In this document: positions 18,924 to 27,583 of the stretch, in pieces | How positions within the stretch are numbered: the stretch's first letter is position 1 | How the letters are laid out: every line of letters begins with the position of its first letter | Origin: Aerococcus urinaeequi | GTDB taxonomy: Bacteria; Bacillota; Bacilli; Lactobacillales; Aerococcaceae | NCBI RefSeq assembly: GCF_001543205.1 | Contig: NZ_CP014162.1 | Span: 1,550,001-1,614,000 of the forward strand | Length of the DNA stretch: 64,000 bases | Direction of reading: 5' to 3' | Notes under the pieces: generated by a model | The model's database searches: none | Told to the model about the DNA's origin: nothing | What the model saw: only the letters and a program-made list of their open reading frames with translations | Made by a program: the position numbers and the translations under genes

Positions 18924-18950
18924 GGGTCGTGGCATCACGATCCTTTTTTT
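18924..18950 (+). terminator. Terminator between ykuJ-like gene and murE
   Basis: GGGTCGTG (18924-18931) pairs with CACGATCC (18936-18943) with one G-U pair, followed by seven T residues. A smaller hairpin GTAGG/CCTAC lies upstream at about 18872-18885. Confidence 0.8.
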
Positions 18951-18977
18951 ATTTATATGGAGTAGAGGGAGTTTAAC

Positions 18978-20522
18978 ATGTCAGATTCAATGAAATTATC
19001 GCGTGCTATAGCTTTTTTTAAGGACAGTGGCAGCGCAACAACCATTACACAAGAAAATACTGCAGACGAGGTCGTAATTGATCGCATCACCTTCGACTCG
19101 CGTGCGGTGACAGCCAACACCTTATTCGTTTGTAAGGGGCTAAACTTTAAGGCATCATACCTAAAAGATGCCGTTGACCGCGGGGCAGTGGCCTACCTAT
19201 CAGAACAAGATTACGCAGCAGACATCCCAGGCATTATCGTTGAAGATATCCGCCTAGCGATGGCTCAGCTCGCCAACTTCTTCTACCAATCACCTTGGCA
19301 AGACGTGGCCATTTCAGGGATTACAGGTACCAAGGGTAAAACAACCACTGCAGGTTTTGTTAACCAAATTTTGACTCTAGACAGTCAGAAAAAAGGGCAA
19401 GCACTACCTGGTTTCGTATCATCTACCTTTAACTATGATGGCCTAGAAAAAACACCATCAACTCTTACTACGCCGGAAGCCATGGATTTATATGAAATGC
19501 TAGCAACAATGCGAGACAATGGGGTGAAACGGGCAACTATGGAAGTATCCAGTCAAGCCTTAAAATACCACCGCGTTGATGACGTGAAGATGCAAGTGGT
19601 GGCCTTTTTAAATATATCACCAGACCATATATCACCAGTTGAACATCCCACTTTTGCTGACTACTTCCAGTCAAAATTACGGATTTTTGACCACGGTAAA
19701 GTGGCCGTCATCAATGAAGATACGGACCATTATGAAGAAATTTTAAAAGCAGCACAAGATGCTGAAAATATTGAACGGATTGTGACTGTTTCACGCAAGA
19801 ACCCGGCGGCTGATTATTTTGCCGATGAATTAGCTTTTAGTGAAACCAAACAGACTTTTGTGGTGAAAAACCAAGGTGAAACGATTCCGATGGCTTTAAA
19901 TGTCTTAGGGCACTTCAATATCAACAATGCTTTAGTGGCTGCGGCGATTGCGCGCGAAAACGATGTAGAGTGGGCAACAATTCAAAAGGCTTTAGGCGAT
20001 GCCAAAACTGATGGCCGGATGGAAATTTATCGTAGTGCGGACAATCAATTAACCTTTGTTGTTGATTTCGCGCACAACAAGATTTCTTTTGAAGAATTAT
20101 TCTCATCTGTTAAAGAAATGGCCCCTGATAATGACATCCGCATCGTTTTTGGATCAGCCGGTGGTAAAGCTGAAAACAGACGTGCTGATATGGGCCATGT
20201 GGCTGGTTTAAATACCAATGAAATTTATTTAACCAGTGATGATCCAAACTTTGAAGACTCTTATAAAATCATGGCTGAAATTGAAGAAGCCATTAACGGG
20301 GTCAATCCAGATGCTAAAGTAAGAAGCAATTTAGATCGGACCGGATCAATCTATATGGCCTATAAGGATGCGATTGCGTCCGGGAAACCGACGACCATTG
20401 TGGTAGCTGGTAAGGGGTCTGAAGATACGATCAAAATTAATGGCCGTAACGAATTCTATGTTCCTGATTTTGAATATGTTCAACAATTGATTGCTTTTTA
20501 TGAATTTAAGGGTAGAATTTAA
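18978..20522 (+). CDS. murE: UDP-N-acetylmuramoyl-tripeptide synthetase MurE, L-lysine type
   Basis: The 514-residue Mur ligase adds the third amino acid to UDP-MurNAc-L-Ala-D-Glu in the cytosol. The ATP-binding loop GTKGKTT is near residue 115, and the amino-acid selectivity motif is DDPN (421-424). Diaminopimelate-adding enzymes have DNPR, so L-lysine is predicted, as in Lys-type cocci. The ATG has GAGGGAG upstream. It lies apart from the dcw cluster, as in several lactic acid bacteria, between a terminator and hom. Confidence 0.93.
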   Translation: MSDSMKLSRAIAFFKDSGSATTITQENTADEVVIDRITFDSRAVTANTLFVCKGLNFKASYLKDAVDRGAVAYLSEQDYAADIPGIIVEDIRLAMAQLANFFYQSPWQDVAISGITGTKGKTTTAGFVNQILTLDSQKKGQALPGFVSSTFNYDGLEKTPSTLTTPEAMDLYEMLATMRDNGVKRATMEVSSQALKYHRVDDVKMQVVAFLNISPDHISPVEHPTFADYFQSKLRIFDHGKVAVINEDTDHYEEILKAAQDAENIERIVTVSRKNPAADYFADELAFSETKQTFVVKNQGETIPMALNVLGHFNINNALVAAAIARENDVEWATIQKALGDAKTDGRMEIYRSADNQLTFVVDFAHNKISFEELFSSVKEMAPDNDIRIVFGSAGGKAENRRADMGHVAGLNTNEIYLTSDDPNFEDSYKIMAEIEEAINGVNPDAKVRSNLDRTGSIYMAYKDAIASGKPTTIVVAGKGSEDTIKINGRNEFYVPDFEYVQQLIAFYEFKGRI

Positions 20523-20593
20523 GAGTAGAGAAAATTATGAGAATATCATGAAATATAAATGATAAAATATAATGAACTAAAGAGGTGGCAAAT

Positions 20594-21898
20594 TTGAAAC
20601 AAATTAATATTGGATTACTTGGTCTAGGTACAGTCGGTGGTGGCGTAGCCAAAATTATGCACGATCACGCACAAAAAATGTCAGATACGGAAGGTATTCA
20701 ATACCAAGTAACGAAGATTTTTGTCCGCGATATTGAAAAATCAAAAGCGAAACATCCCGGATTACCAGAAAGCATTCAATTGACAACTGATTTCAATGAT
20801 GTCATCAACGATCCTTCAATTGATATTGTCGTTGAAGCGATGGGTGGAACAACATTCGCAGCTGACTGTATTGAATCTGCTTTACGCGCTGGTAAACACA
20901 TCGTAACTGCTAATAAGGACTTGGTGGCGATTAAACGCGGTTTAGATTTAATCCAATATGCCCAAGACCATCAATTAGACTTCTTATATGAAGCGGCAGT
21001 TGCTGGTGGTATTCCAATTTTAAACAGTTTACGTACGCCACTAGCGTCAGACAAGTTATTCTCTGTATCAGGTATTGTCAACGGGACAACGAATTACATT
21101 TTGACAAAAATGGTGGAACAAGGTCGTGGCTTCGATGAAGTCTTAGCGGAAGCCCAAGCTTTAGGTTTAGCAGAAGCAGACCCATCAGGCGATGTTGATG
21201 GTTTAGATGCAGCCCGTAAGATTGTAATCTTAACGAAAATGGCCTTTGGGGTGACTGTCGACTTGAACGAAATTCCAGTCAAAGGAATCCGTCATGTCAC
21301 AGCTCGTGATATCCAAGTTGCTAGCTCATTAGGTTATGTGATCAAGCTAATTGGTCGTGCAAACTTTGTAGACGGTACTGTATACGCTGAAGTGGCGCCA
21401 ACCTTAGTACCAAAAACCCATCCATTATCAACTGTTCGTAACGAAATGAATGCTGTCTTTACTGAGGGAGCAGCGACTGGCGAGATGATGTTCTACGGGC
21501 CAGGTGCCGGCGAATTACCTACAGGCGCTATGGTGGTTTCAGATATTATGGCCATTGGTCAACATATTCACACAGAAACGACTGGTCAACCATTTGCGAA
21601 TTACAGTCAAGATGCCGCTTGGAAAAAGGCTGAAGATATCAAATCTGTCGGTTTCTTCCATTTTGAAACTGAAGACAAACAAGGGCAATTCATCAAGCTT
21701 GTCCAAATCTTTGACGATGCGAAAGTCAGCTTAGACAAGGTATTCCAAGAACCGTCATCTGACGATAAGACAGCGAAAATTGTGGTTGTCACTCATGAAA
21801 TGTCACAAGCCCAATTACAACAAATCAATCAAGCCACACAAGATAGTCCTGAATTAAACCTGATTTCTTACTATTCTGTGTTGCCTGAAGCGAAGTAG
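20594..21898 (+). CDS. hom: Homoserine dehydrogenase
   Basis: The 434-residue enzyme reduces aspartate semialdehyde to homoserine, the branch point to threonine and methionine. The Rossmann motif GLLGLGTVGGGV is at the N-terminus, and a C-terminal ACT-like region (from about 350) suggests feedback control. I prefer TTG at 20594, since AGAGGTGG lies just upstream; GTG at 20585 overlaps that site. thrB follows directly. Homoserine made here also feeds MetA (4236-5180). Confidence 0.93.
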   Translation: MKQINIGLLGLGTVGGGVAKIMHDHAQKMSDTEGIQYQVTKIFVRDIEKSKAKHPGLPESIQLTTDFNDVINDPSIDIVVEAMGGTTFAADCIESALRAGKHIVTANKDLVAIKRGLDLIQYAQDHQLDFLYEAAVAGGIPILNSLRTPLASDKLFSVSGIVNGTTNYILTKMVEQGRGFDEVLAEAQALGLAEADPSGDVDGLDAARKIVILTKMAFGVTVDLNEIPVKGIRHVTARDIQVASSLGYVIKLIGRANFVDGTVYAEVAPTLVPKTHPLSTVRNEMNAVFTEGAATGEMMFYGPGAGELPTGAMVVSDIMAIGQHIHTETTGQPFANYSQDAAWKKAEDIKSVGFFHFETEDKQGQFIKLVQIFDDAKVSLDKVFQEPSSDDKTAKIVVVTHEMSQAQLQQINQATQDSPELNLISYYSVLPEAK

Positions 21899-21907
21899 GT
21901 GACCGAT

Positions 21908-22795
21908 ATGGTAGAAAAGGTACGTGTGAAAGTCCCGGCGACTTCAGCCAATATGGGACCCGGCTTTGATTCAATCGGTGTTGCCGTTAGCCTATATTTA
22001 ACGGTGGATATTCTTAGCCCTAGTGAACAATGGCAAATTGACCATGACCTAGGCGAAGGGATTCCAACTGATGCATCCAACATGGTGATTGAAACAATTT
22101 TACGGTTCGCACCGGATGCCAAGCCCCACTATTTAAAAATGACTAGTGACATCCCGACAGCCCGTGGTTTAGGGTCATCATCTTCAGCCATTGTGGCGGG
22201 TATTGCCATTGCTGAAATTTTAGCTGGGGCTAATTGGTCAATGGATGAAAAGATTAACATGGCTAACGAAATCGAAGGGCACCCAGATAACATTGCGCCA
22301 GCTTTAGCGGGCGGGTTAGTAGTATCTGTAGCCATGGATTTAACCCATGTCTTGTGGACGAAGTCTTTATTAGAGGATGTGCATTTTATTGCGACCGTCC
22401 CTAACCGTGAGCTATTAACTAAACAAGCGAGAGCCGTTTTGCCGAAAGAATTGGTCTTTGCAGATGCAGTTCGAGCGAATGGTATTGGCAACGTCTTCGT
22501 CAGTAAGTTGTTAGAAGGGGACATTGAAGCAGTGGGTACCTTGATGGAAATGGACCAGCTGCATGAACCATTCCGGGCGCAATTAGTGCCAGAATTAGGT
22601 GAAATCCGCCAAGTTTTGTCAAGAGTTGACGGGGTTTACGGGACTTACCTATCAGGTGCCGGCCCAACTATTATGACCCTTGTCCAAGCTACTGCCTCAG
22701 ATCAAATTGTTGAAGCAATCAGCCAATTAAATCTTGACGTACAGATAAAGACACTTGACTTTGCCTCAGATGGGGTTATAGTAGAGAATATGTGA
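21908..22795 (+). CDS. thrB: Homoserine kinase
   Basis: The 295-residue GHMP-family kinase phosphorylates homoserine on the way to threonine. The N-terminal PATSANMGPGFDSIG and the ATP loop ARGLGSSSSAI are the family signatures. The ATG at 21908 follows TAGGTGA, made from the hom stop region; the GTG at 21899 adjoins that stop and lacks its own site. It forms an operon with hom. Threonine synthase (thrC), often next to these genes, is not in the window. Confidence 0.93.
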   Translation: MVEKVRVKVPATSANMGPGFDSIGVAVSLYLTVDILSPSEQWQIDHDLGEGIPTDASNMVIETILRFAPDAKPHYLKMTSDIPTARGLGSSSSAIVAGIAIAEILAGANWSMDEKINMANEIEGHPDNIAPALAGGLVVSVAMDLTHVLWTKSLLEDVHFIATVPNRELLTKQARAVLPKELVFADAVRANGIGNVFVSKLLEGDIEAVGTLMEMDQLHEPFRAQLVPELGEIRQVLSRVDGVYGTYLSGAGPTIMTLVQATASDQIVEAISQLNLDVQIKTLDFASDGVIVENM

Positions 22796-22810
22796 TTTTA
22801 GACGATTGAT

Positions 22811-22853
22811 AATGTTACGAGCATGTCAGACTGATATGCTCGTAGCATTTTTT
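22811..22853 (+). terminator. Terminator of hom-thrB
   Basis: AATGTTACGAGCAT (22811-22824) pairs with ATGCTCGTAGCAT (22836-22848), followed by a T-run to 22853. Confidence 0.88.
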
Positions 22854-23012
22854 GTTGCTTTGCTTTTTGGAAAATGGCTACTATCCGCCAACTCGGCTTG
22901 CAGCATTTTGCCAAAAGTTTATACTTATGAAACATGCGGTGAACAGGCCTTTACATAAGTGAATCAAGGGGCCGCTTATGGTATACTATTCATGAAAATA
23001 AGGGAGGCCGGC

Positions 23013-23543
23013 ATGAAAAAAGACTATTTTAAACCAACCTGGATGATAGAACGTATCTATCAATTGACACCTGATCAATTAGCCAAACATAATATCAAAG
23101 GCGTGATCACCGACCTAGATAACACCTTGATTGCATGGGATAACCCGGATGGGACACCGGAGCTGCGCGCTTGGTTACAAACCATGGAAGAAGCGGGGAT
23201 ACCTGTTGTCATCTTATCCAATAACCATCACGGCCGTGTGAAACGTGTTGCTGACCAGCTAGGGGTACTCTTTACCTCAGATGCTAAAAAACCTTCTCGT
23301 AGAGGATTTAGACGGGCCATTGACATGCTTGGTGTCAGCCAGGATGAAGTAGTCATTGTTGGTGACCAACTTTTAACCGATGTTTTTGGTGGTAACCGCC
23401 TAGGCATTCGCAGTATCTTGGTCATGCCATTAGTTGAAACAGACTTGGTATGGACCCTATTAAACCGTAAAATTGAAAAATTCTTATTCAAGAGAATTGA
23501 AAAGAAACATCCCGACTTGAAGTGGAGGAATAATATTGTCTAA
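23013..23543 (+). CDS. yqeG: YqeG-type HAD phosphatase
   Basis: The 176-residue protein is a HAD-superfamily phosphatase: the nucleophile motif DLDNTL (about residues 31-36) and the later GDQLLTDVFGGN motif are clear. Its substrate in Firmicutes is unproven. The ATG at 23013 follows GGGAGG by a normal distance; an upstream in-frame ATG at 22959 does not. It opens the conserved yqeG-yqeH cluster, and its last bases overlap the TTG start of yqeH, indicating coupled translation. Confidence 0.88.
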   Translation: MKKDYFKPTWMIERIYQLTPDQLAKHNIKGVITDLDNTLIAWDNPDGTPELRAWLQTMEEAGIPVVILSNNHHGRVKRVADQLGVLFTSDAKKPSRRGFRRAIDMLGVSQDEVVIVGDQLLTDVFGGNRLGIRSILVMPLVETDLVWTLLNRKIEKFLFKRIEKKHPDLKWRNNIV

Positions 23544-24663
23544 CGAAGAAACACTATATTGCGTTGGTTGTGGTGCTGAAATTCAGACTGACCAACCAGA
23601 CAAACGCGGGTACACCCCGCAATCTGCCTACCAAAAAGGTATCGAATCAGGATTATTATACTGCCAACGTTGTTTTAAATTGCGTCATTATAATACCCTT
23701 GAGAAAGTATCGACATCTGCAGATGAATTTTTAGCCATCTTAAACACCCTTAGTGAAAAAGATGCCCTTATTGTTAACGTGATTGACATCTTTGACGTAG
23801 CAGGCTCTTTAATTAACGGCTTGAACCGTTTTGCAGGGTCTAACCCCATCCTAATGGTTGCCAACAAGATGGACGCCATTCCAAAGGCAGTGAAACACAA
23901 CCGGATTGAAAATTGGTTGCGTAAATACTTGAAAGATAATGGGATTAAAATCGATGATTTAATCCTTACCTCAGCTAAAAAGCGGGCTAATATTGACGAT
24001 TTATTAGCGAAAATCGATGAAATGCGTGATGGCCGTGATGTTTATGTGATTGGTATGGCTAATGTTGGTAAATCTTCATTGATTAACCGTATTCTTCAAG
24101 CCACGGGTGTTGAAGCGGACGTCATTACAACTAGTCAGTTCCCAGGAACGACTTTAGATTTAATCGATATTCCTTTTGACGATGCAAATGGTAATGAAGC
24201 TAGCTTAATTGATACACCTGGAATCATTAACCCAGGCCAGATGACCTCTATTTTAGAAGGAAAAGAATTGGTGGATGCTTTACCGAATAAAGAAATCAAA
24301 CCTGTGACTTTCCAGCTGAATCCAGAACAAACATTGTTCTTTGGTGGCTTAGCCCGTCTTGATTTTATTGCTGGTGAACGGACGTCCTTCACGGTTTATA
24401 TGTCTGGTCAGATAAAACCTCACCGTCGTAAATTAGAGGGTTCAGACGAATTTTACCAAGAACATCTTGGTGGGATTTTACAACCGCCTTACCCAGAAAA
24501 TGAGGCCAATTTCCCAGGACTAGTCCGCAAAGAATTCTCAATCAAAACACCAACTGATATCGTATTTCCAGGTTTAGGCTGGGTTTCAGTAAGTGACCCA
24601 GTTCAAATTGCGGCTTACGTGCCAAAGGGTGTTGATATTATTACCAGAGAAAAATTAATCTAG
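23536..24663 (+). CDS. yqeH: Ribosome biogenesis GTPase YqeH
   Basis: The 375-residue GTPase is needed for small ribosomal subunit assembly. It begins with a zinc finger (CVGCGAEIQ, then CQRCFKLRHY) and has circularly permuted G motifs: NKMD (about 111-114) precedes the P-loop GMANVGKSSLI and the DTPG motif. It starts with TTG at 23536, 7 bases after GGAGG, and overlaps yqeG by 8 bases. The aroE gene that often follows in relatives is missing; a 113-bp gap with a hairpin lies before yhbY. Confidence 0.94.
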   Translation: MSNEETLYCVGCGAEIQTDQPDKRGYTPQSAYQKGIESGLLYCQRCFKLRHYNTLEKVSTSADEFLAILNTLSEKDALIVNVIDIFDVAGSLINGLNRFAGSNPILMVANKMDAIPKAVKHNRIENWLRKYLKDNGIKIDDLILTSAKKRANIDDLLAKIDEMRDGRDVYVIGMANVGKSSLINRILQATGVEADVITTSQFPGTTLDLIDIPFDDANGNEASLIDTPGIINPGQMTSILEGKELVDALPNKEIKPVTFQLNPEQTLFFGGLARLDFIAGERTSFTVYMSGQIKPHRRKLEGSDEFYQEHLGGILQPPYPENEANFPGLVRKEFSIKTPTDIVFPGLGWVSVSDPVQIAAYVPKGVDIITREKLI

Positions 24664-24717
24664 ATTTTAGTCGCTTTAAAAGTCGCATAGCATATCAGCT
24701 AGAGCAAAATCGGATTT

Positions 24718-24744
24718 GAGCCTGCAGAAATGGAAGGTAGGCTC
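24718..24744 (+). other. Hairpin in the yqeH-yhbY gap
   Basis: GAGCCT (24718-24723) pairs with AGGCTC (24739-24744) around a 15-base loop, without a T-run after it. It may be an RNA processing or attenuation structure within the operon, or a remnant of a lost gene. The support is a short stem only. Confidence 0.35.
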
Positions 24745-24776
24745 TCGCACCTTGTTATGAAAGGAGACTATTCATT

Positions 24777-25085
24777 TTGAATAACAAACAAAAGAAATTT
24801 TTACGTAAAGAAGCCCATCATTTGAACCCCGTAGCCAACATTGGTAAAAACGGTTTATCAGAAGAATTTATGGTGCAAATTGATGAAGTCCTAGAAAAAC
24901 GTGAGTTGATCAAGGTACATTTATTACAAAATACAGATGAAGAAACTAGTGAAGCGGCAACAGAAATCGCTGAGGCAGTAGATGCATTTGTTGTCCAAAC
25001 AATTGGACGTGTGATTACTTTATACCGTCCTTCTTCTGAATCTAAGTATCAAGAAATCTCAGCGCAAGTAAAAGCTTTAGGCTAA
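24777..25085 (+). CDS. yhbY: YhbY/CRM-domain RNA-binding protein
   Basis: The 102-residue protein is one CRM domain, which binds pre-ribosomal RNA; the GxxG loop is seen in NIGKNGLSEEF (about residues 20-30). It is thought to act in large-subunit assembly. The start is TTG at 24777 with AAAGGAG about 10 bases upstream; no nearby in-frame ATG fits better. nadD follows after 16 bp. Confidence 0.92.
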   Translation: MNNKQKKFLRKEAHHLNPVANIGKNGLSEEFMVQIDEVLEKRELIKVHLLQNTDEETSEAATEIAEAVDAFVVQTIGRVITLYRPSSESKYQEISAQVKALG

Positions 25086-25101
25086 TTACAGGAGGCAAAT
25101 T

Positions 25102-25764
25102 GTGGCAAAGGTATCATTTTTAGATCAAGAACATGTTCGTTTGATAAATGAACCAGAGACAGAATTAGCGTTTGAAGACAATCCCAATAAACGGATTGGT
25201 ATTCTTGGGGGTACCTTTAACCCCATCCATAACGGTCATTTATTGATGGCTGAACAAGTCTATGACAAGCTGAAATTAGATGAAGTGTGGTTTATGCCAA
25301 ACAAGAAGCCACCCCATTCGGAAACCAAAGAAACCTTAGACGACGCCTACCGGGTAGATATGATTGAATTGGCAATCCAAGACAATCCACATTTTAGTCT
25401 AGAAGCAATTGAACTCGACCGGGTAGGGAAATCTTATACGGTGGATACTATGGAGATTTTAACGGCCCTGTATCCAACTTATGAGTTCTATTTCATCATT
25501 GGGGCGGATATGATCGAAAACTTACCTAAATGGCATCGGATTGATGATTTGATTAAGATGGTGCATTTTGTAGGTGTTGGCCGTGAGGGTTATCAAAATG
25601 ATACGGACTATCCATTGATTTTTGTAGACGCTGAAGGGATGACCGTGTCATCAACAGGGATCAGAAACTCGGTGGCAGAAAAAGCCTCTATCCGTTACCT
25701 GACACCAGGACCTGTTGTTGCCTACATTCAAGAAAAGGGGTTATATCAAGCACATGAAAGCTAG
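25102..25764 (+). CDS. nadD: Nicotinate-nucleotide adenylyltransferase
   Basis: The 220-residue enzyme adenylylates nicotinate mononucleotide in NAD synthesis. GGTFNPIHNGHLLMAE carries the nucleotidyltransferase HxGH motif, and SSTGIRNSV is the second ATP motif. It uses GTG at 25102 after AGGAGG. An N-terminal extension of about 25 residues precedes the Rossmann core, as in other lactobacillal NadD. The end overlaps the yqeK start. Together with nadK (288-1127) it covers two NAD(P) steps in this window. Confidence 0.94.
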   Translation: MAKVSFLDQEHVRLINEPETELAFEDNPNKRIGILGGTFNPIHNGHLLMAEQVYDKLKLDEVWFMPNKKPPHSETKETLDDAYRVDMIELAIQDNPHFSLEAIELDRVGKSYTVDTMEILTALYPTYEFYFIIGADMIENLPKWHRIDDLIKMVHFVGVGREGYQNDTDYPLIFVDAEGMTVSSTGIRNSVAEKASIRYLTPGPVVAYIQEKGLYQAHES

Positions 25765-26380
25765 AGAATTAAATCCGGATCTGATTAATATTAAACGGGA
25801 TGAACTTGAGAAATTACTGCAAGCTCGTTTAACCAACAAGCGGTATAAGCACGTCTTACGGGTGGAAGAAACAGCTATTGAACTAGCTGAACGATACCCT
25901 GAAGCGGACGTAGATAAGGCCAGTATAGCAGCCTTACTCCATGATTATGCTAAAGAGGATAGCGAAAACCACTTATCTGAGTTTAAAGACTATCCTGGAT
26001 ACGACCCAGAGTGGTTAAATTACGGATCTGCCATTTGGCACGGTCCATTAGCCGCTATGATCGCAAATACTCGATTTGGGGTCAATGATGAAGATATCTT
26101 ACAGGCTGTTTGGTCCCATACTATAGGGAGCTATGACATGACTCTAGACCAAAACATCTTGTTTATCGCCGACTATATCGAACCAGGTCGTGACTTTAAG
26201 GGCGTTGAACAAGCACGAGATCTAGCCAAGACTGACTTAGATGCGGCAGTAGACTTTAAAATCAAACAATCTATTGTCCATTTGGTTGAATCAGGCCGTC
26301 AAGTATATCCAGAAACAATCGCCATCTACAATGATTGGGTTAAAAAATTTAGCAGCAAAAAAAGTAATAAAAACAAGTAA
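25754..26380 (+). CDS. yqeK: HD-domain bis(5'-nucleosyl)-tetraphosphatase YqeK
   Basis: The 208-residue HD-superfamily hydrolase cleaves diadenosine tetraphosphate in characterised relatives. The metal-binding HD pair is in ALLHDYAKED (about residues 66-75), with His residues in AIWHGPLAA and VWSHTIG. The ATG at 25754 overlaps the nadD end, with AAGGGG about 13 bases upstream; this spacing is loose. It sits in its usual place between nadD and rsfS. Confidence 0.9.
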   Translation: MKARELNPDLINIKRDELEKLLQARLTNKRYKHVLRVEETAIELAERYPEADVDKASIAALLHDYAKEDSENHLSEFKDYPGYDPEWLNYGSAIWHGPLAAMIANTRFGVNDEDILQAVWSHTIGSYDMTLDQNILFIADYIEPGRDFKGVEQARDLAKTDLDAAVDFKIKQSIVHLVESGRQVYPETIAIYNDWVKKFSSKKSNKNK

Positions 26381-26413
26381 TCAGAATAAAACTGCAATAA
26401 TAAAGGAGTATTT

Positions 26414-26773
26414 ATGACTAAAAAGAGTGAAATATTATTAGAAGCAATCGTTAGAGGTGCGGACGACCGCTTAGCGACAGATATCGTAGCCTTAGACGTT
26501 GCCAACACAACACCAATGGCTGACTATTTTGTCATCATGTCTGGTCGTAACGATCGTCAAGTTAAAGCCATTGTGGACGCTGTTGAAGACGCAATTGAAG
26601 AAGCAGGATTTTCAGTGAAGGGTATCGAAGGAAAAGACGGTAACCGTTGGATCTTAATCGATGCTTTCGATGTGATTGTACACGTATTTACAAGTGAAGA
26701 ACGTGGTTTCTACAACTTAGAAAAAATGTGGGCTGAAGCACCATTAGTCAACGTTGAAGAATGGATTAGCTAA
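26414..26773 (+). CDS. rsfS: Ribosomal silencing factor RsfS
   Basis: The 119-residue protein binds ribosomal protein L14 and keeps subunits apart in poor conditions. The family core DYFVIMSGRNDRQVKAI and DGNRWILIDAFDVIVHVF are present, and the length is standard. AAAGGAG precedes the ATG. It lies between yqeK and yqeM, as in most Firmicutes. Confidence 0.94.
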   Translation: MTKKSEILLEAIVRGADDRLATDIVALDVANTTPMADYFVIMSGRNDRQVKAIVDAVEDAIEEAGFSVKGIEGKDGNRWILIDAFDVIVHVFTSEERGFYNLEKMWAEAPLVNVEEWIS

Positions 26774-26782
26774 GGCGCAACC

Positions 26783-27550
26783 ATGACAGAAAATCAACAA
26801 CAATATGACGTATTCGCCGATGTCTACGAAATCTTGTTTGATGACAGTCTATACCTATCTTGGTTTACCTTCGCCACAGAAACCATGCAGGCCTTCGACA
26901 AATTCATAGAGGGCCAAGACTATTGGTTGGACCTTGGCGCAGGTGGCGGTCAATTCGCTATTTTGATGGCCCAAGCAGGTTATCCTATCAAGGGGCTAGA
27001 CCTATCTGAAAAAATGGTCGCTGCAGCCAAAGCGAACGCTAAGGAAGCTAAGTTAGACCTTGAATTCTGGCAAGATGACATGACCACATTTGAATTAAGG
27101 GACCAAGCAGCAGTCATTTCCTGTTTCTGCGATACCTTTAATTATCTAGCGGACGCGAATGCGGTGAAAACTACTTTTACCCATATCTACCAGCAATTAC
27201 AAGATGGTGGGATTTTCATGTTCGACGTTCATTCTATCCATCAAATAAATGACATCTATCCAGAAACATCCTTTGTCGTTGAATGGGATGACGCCGTATT
27301 TACCTGGACATCAGACCAGTTCCGTGGCGAAAATACCATCGACCATACCATTAACGTATTCGTTCAAAACACAGACGATAACAACTACCAACGGTTTGAA
27401 GAAATGCACTACGAACAGACCTTGCCTATTGAAGCTTACCAGGAAATTTTGACCCAAGTAGGCTTCAAGAACATCCGTGTCACAGCAGACTTTGGCCAAG
27501 ACGCACCGGATGAGAGTTCTAAACGTATCTTCTTTTCAGCGCAGAAATAA
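26783..27550 (+). CDS. yqeM: SAM-dependent methyltransferase, YqeM type
   Basis: The 255-residue class I methyltransferase has the SAM-binding motif LDLGAGGGQFA (about residues 50-60), then LDLSEKMV as motif II. It is 9 bases after rsfS with no terminator, so it is cotranscribed. The substrate of the YqeM family is unknown; the ribosome-assembly neighbours suggest, but do not show, an RNA or protein target. Confidence 0.88.
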   Translation: MTENQQQYDVFADVYEILFDDSLYLSWFTFATETMQAFDKFIEGQDYWLDLGAGGGQFAILMAQAGYPIKGLDLSEKMVAAAKANAKEAKLDLEFWQDDMTTFELRDQAAVISCFCDTFNYLADANAVKTTFTHIYQQLQDGGIFMFDVHSIHQINDIYPETSFVVEWDDAVFTWTSDQFRGENTIDHTINVFVQNTDDNNYQRFEEMHYEQTLPIEAYQEILTQVGFKNIRVTADFGQDAPDESSKRIFFSAQK

Positions 27551-27583
27551 GTAATGTAAACACTTTGAAAAAGGGGTGACCCT

